DNA of 21,462 nucleotides from Larix sibirica. Its lineage: Eukaryota; Streptophyta; Pinopsida; Pinales; Pinaceae. Made by a program: the position numbers and the translations under genes. Numbering within the stretch: position 1 is the first letter of the stretch; each line of letters begins with the position of its first letter. Where the stretch lies: the NCBI GenBank assembly GCA_004151065.3, contig NWUY0300016898.1:2520-23981 (forward strand), in the 5' to 3' direction. Shown here in pieces: positions 18,901 through 21,462 of the stretch. The notes beneath the pieces are model-generated. The model did no database searches. It saw only the letters and a list, made by a program, of their open reading frames with translations, and had not been told where the DNA came from.

Positions 18901-18979
18901 AAGTTTAAATAGTTATTAACATGAATAACTTATCAATAATAGTTTAAATAGCTTCTAGTAGGAATAACTTATAGCTTCT
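18901..18979. other. Filler DNA at the LINE 5' junction, patchwork of local copies
   Basis: Between the recognisable LINE sequence and the right target-site copy lie 79 bp of AT-rich sequence. They are built from repeats of nearby text: aggaataactt (18868-18878 in the LINE, again at 18960-18970), agtttaaatag (18902 and 18941) and cttctag (three times). LINE 5' junctions often carry such templated insertions from repair, so I read it as filler. Confidence 0.5.
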
Positions 18980-18992
18980 AGTGATTTAAATA

Positions 18993-19361
18993 ATTATTTT
19001 ATCATATGAGACTAACAATTTAAAATTAATGAACAAACTTTTTGATGAATTGGTAAGATGTTAATTACAAAAAAAAAAAAAAATAAATAAATAAATACAT
19101 ATTTATTTTAATTAACTCTCATTTGTGTGGTAATTTGTGTTTTTCTATGTAACTTTCTAAACCATCTTTGCATGAATTTTAGCCAATATTATTTATGAAT
19201 AAAAATTATATTTTATTTAATGACCAATTATATGATAATAAAGTAATTTAAGTCATTAAATTTGAGTTTAAATTAATTATAAACTCAATTTTGATTATTT
19301 TTAAACGAATAACAAGATTTATTTGTGAATGAATTTAGTTGAATGGATATTTTATAATTAT
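18993..19361. other. AT-rich spacer with oligo(A)/(TAAA)n tract
   Basis: No coding potential. An uninterrupted run of 15 A at 19069-19083 is followed by (taaa)n to about 19097. Such tracts can be the tail of a retroposed sequence, but nothing upstream is recognisable as one. Confidence 0.5.
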
Positions 19362-19362
19362 N
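19362..19362. other. Single N, probable contig join
   Basis: Isolated ambiguous base in tataattat-N-ccaaag. Composition changes from strongly AT-rich on the left to mixed on the right, fitting a join of unrelated sequence ends. Confidence 0.5.
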
Positions 19363-19909
19363 CCAAAGACCCCTGGTTTGGTCCTTTTGTTATGGGTCAA
19401 TCTCCATACGCAAGAAGATTCCAGAGTTCTGTATGATGAAGGAGAAATGCAGATTGTTGAAAATTGTTAGCAAGGAACAAAATAGGAGCATATTTCTTCT
19501 TTACAATCCCATTTTGTTAATGAAAAATGGAGATACGTCCCAAAGGGTTATCAGAAGGATGTGACCTCAGCTATTTCTAGAAATATTTCTGAGATATAAC
19601 TGTACATGCTGATTTTGAGTATATTGGTGGTAAATGAAGCTGAGGTCATTGCAAATTCAAAATTTCAAAAATCCCAACAAAGAAACTTTACTGATACGTC
19701 TTAGAAACTAAGCATATGTCCATTAATTAAAGAAAATGCATCCAAAGGATGCTTCTTACATGTAGAGCCTATAAAATATTTTAGTAGGGTTGTTCTGTCC
19801 AACTGGAATAAAACTTAAAGTTACAAAAGCTTCAAAATGTAGTAAACCTATTTGTTCGGATGATAAGATCCCAACATGGATTTTCTATTGAATTTACATA
19901 AAAAAATGG
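19363..19909 (-). other. 3' flank of the HD-ZIP III pseudogene
   Basis: Non-coding. On the minus strand it lies directly downstream of the pseudogene stop and could include a former 3' untranslated region. An 11-bp inverted repeat (tgacctcagct at 19562-19572, agctgaggtca at 19638-19648) could form a hairpin with a 65-nt loop, of unknown meaning. Confidence 0.4.
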
Positions 19910-21462
19910 TCATACAAAAGACCAATTCACGAACATGAAAGCTATGCAGTGAGTATTGTCTTCATCATTAAGTACCTTCCACACTATAGCTTGATCATAT
20001 GAAACAAGATTTCCCATACTAGAAATGCATATTCCAGCAGGTAGATAAGCATAACCCCGTAAAAACGAAAATGAACAAATTAGGTATACCATGGATATTT
20101 TCAATGCAACTTGAACTTCAACAGTTCCTACCAAGTTGGGTACCATGTAAGGCAACAACGCAATATCAAAGGAAGGCATTACCTGTTACATAATTTGTGT
20201 AAAATCTGAACATAGCCTCTTGCGGCCATTATCATCAAGTATTTTTTCCAATGATATACTTTGTAGGGAAACCAAGGTTGTCTCCAGCATATCAAGACCT
20301 GCCTGATTTGAAAATGTGAAAACTGGCAATGTCTGAAATTCAAAAGTATAGTACAGTATTAGAAAGTGAAACATGGGAAGTGAATAATGTCTCGGATCTC
20401 ATTGCCATGTACATATTGCAATTAGCTTTGGGAGTCTGGGAATATAATATTTGTGTATGTGAAGTTTCAATGGGTATTGAACTCATGATTTCTAGATGGA
20501 AAAATCCAATCCCTTCAGAGTTAGTTTTATCAATTAGAAAAAGGGAGAGAGACAATGCAATTTTTAGTATCGTATTCCCTTTTTATGTCATGCATACCTT
20601 CTGGGAACAACTCACAATTCCATCTGAATGGTGCCACAATAGTTTCAACACAGATTCATTGGTTTCAGAATTACTTCCAAGAAGTTCTAGTCCTAGATTC
20701 ATCCTAAACAAAAAATGGTAATCAGTAGACAATAATTTCAGAATACTCATAATACTTGAAATCAAAATCATGGAATAGTCCAGAACAAAATTTACTGGGT
20801 GCACTGCACATGCTCCCTTATTTACCTGTAGCTCTGAAAAATCCAACGAGTAAGCATAAGTGCTTATGGGGTGCCATGAGGTGACCTTGGTACTAGATGA
20901 GGACTCTATAGAGAAGGAGCTAGTGCAATGGAAACCCTCTGCACATATGCCATGACATGACGTACATACTGGTGGGCCATGGATGCTACATTGTCTCATA
21001 CATGGGTCTGATAAGTGAATTGGAAAGAAATAGCCAATCCAGATCTCATATTGTATGGGCTATCTCCACAATCACCACTTGCTTGAGCTCCAACTGATAC
21101 AAACTCAAGAGTAGAAGCTAGATCCAATGCTAGGTTTGGGGGAGAAGCATACTGCATCATGCAGATTTCATTTAGCCAGAGATACAGTCAGTTCCTAGTT
21201 ACCATACAACACTTGTCAATTACTAATAAATGTTATACACTACTAAACATCTACATCATGTCATATGTCATTCCATAATATATTAAGGTCAAGTTTCTTG
21301 AACACACTGGTTAGAACATATACTCAAAACTGATCCAGATTCCAGAGGAATTACTCGGAAGCCAGATGGAAGCAGAGGAGCATCATCAACAAAAGATGCA
21401 ACAATTGGAGCAAACACAAGTTAAGCATAGAATCCAACTGCATGTTCATCTATTCCACTACA
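19910..21462 (-). pseudogene. Class III HD-ZIP transcription factor pseudogene, 3' exons (MEKHLA domain)
   Basis: Five minus-strand exons translate as the C-terminal part of REVOLUTA/PHABULOSA-type proteins: >21462-21331, 21151-20826, 20703-20598, 20332-20183 and 20056-19910. Diagnostic text includes FVDDAPLLPSGFRVIPL, SPPNLALDLAST, LLWHHSD, FSNQAGLDMLETTLVSLQ, LEKILDDNGRK and the family's terminal FMFVNWSFV. Introns are 179, 122, 265 and 126 nt; exon phases join perfectly. Five in-frame stops break it: 21423-21421, 20998-20996, 20908-20906, 20866-20864 and 20188-20186. The last intron's acceptor reads GG at 20058-20057 where AG is required. Intact relatives are nuclear regulators of vascular and organ polarity development, controlled by miR165/166 at a START-domain site that would lie outside this window. 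Retained introns point to gene duplication and decay, not retroposition. Confidence 0.9.

Larger units (their letters stand above)
16857..18979 (-). mobile_element. L1-type LINE, 5'-truncated, with target-site duplication
   Basis: On the minus strand it opens at about 18900 inside the post-RT region (ILIKSMLEVIPVFWISIALV, then IYYNFLWKS). It continues through a linker (WCRNEVDGSYKPQLGYKVF) and the zf-RVT block (WWNALIWNLNFPLKVKLFLW, a knuckle PGRCPLY, DIDHLFIHCPY), into RNase H (AFFDGASQGDP, TSAEL, VFGNSKLVVDW). It finishes near 17160 before a 3' non-coding tail. The tail ends cgaggaaaaaataa at about 16857-16870. The 13 bases agtgatttaaata occur at 16844-16856 and again at 18980-18992, as expected of a LINE target-site duplication. 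Several stops, and GNS in place of the catalytic GDS, make it inactive. Confidence 0.85.

Noticed and set aside
20329-20721. Plus-strand 130-codon open frame
   Set aside because: Antisense to HD-ZIP III exon 20598-20703 and the adjoining introns; no recognisable domain.
20583-20999. Minus-strand 138-codon open frame as a single gene
   Set aside because: It reads the wrong frame of one HD-ZIP III exon, then an intron, then the right frame of the next exon; the exon model explains it better.

Overview
The window looks like nuclear DNA of a vascular plant. It has one intact plant-type PLAC8-family membrane protein gene, the decayed 3' part of a class III HD-ZIP (REVOLUTA/PHABULOSA-type) gene with small plant-sized introns, and at least five fragments of L1-type plant LINEs. 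These LINEs carry a DUF4283/zinc-knuckle ORF1, and an ORF2 with APE endonuclease, reverse transcriptase, zf-RVT and a C-terminal RNase H. The LINE-heavy, gene-poor, AT-rich setting would fit a large genome such as a gymnosperm, but that is inference. Three single N bases (892, 7017, 19362) look like contig joins.

Layout, left to right. Positions 1-3528 (minus) hold a LINE with a degenerate ORF1 followed by the endonuclease start of ORF2; it runs off the left edge. It contains a 430-bp tandem duplication and a ~413-bp duplicate on either side of the N at 892. Positions 3572-4446 hold an unrecognised repeat-bearing stretch and a fold-back, MITE-like element. Positions 4869-6216 hold short tandem repeats and a plus-strand LINE RNase H remnant. 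Positions 6341-6885 hold two more short tandem duplications. Positions 7018-8135 (minus) are a LINE piece (ORF2 linker, zf-RVT, RNase H) cut at the N. Positions 8786-10669 (minus) are the single-exon PLAC8 gene, with a possible spliced 5' leader up to about 11000. Positions 11640-12295 are AT-rich. Positions 12296-15240 (plus) are a 5'-truncated LINE running from RT to RNase H. Positions 15236-16680 are a more GC-rich, retroposon-like unit with a LINE-style tail. Positions 16857-18979 (minus) are another truncated LINE, with a 13-bp target-site duplication and scrambled filler at its 5' junction. Positions 18993-19362 are AT-rich with an oligo(A)/(TAAA) tract. Positions 19910-21462 (minus) are the HD-ZIP III pseudogene, which runs off the right edge.

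The only gene that looks functional is the PLAC8 gene. The others are fossils: retroelements inserted in both orientations, and a duplicated developmental regulator disabled by point mutations. The oddest local property is the density of short direct tandem duplications (25 to 430 bp), several of which lie inside and break the LINE reading frames. I found no CRISPR array, tRNA, rRNA or operon-like organisation, and no convincing new system beyond the items in the findings.
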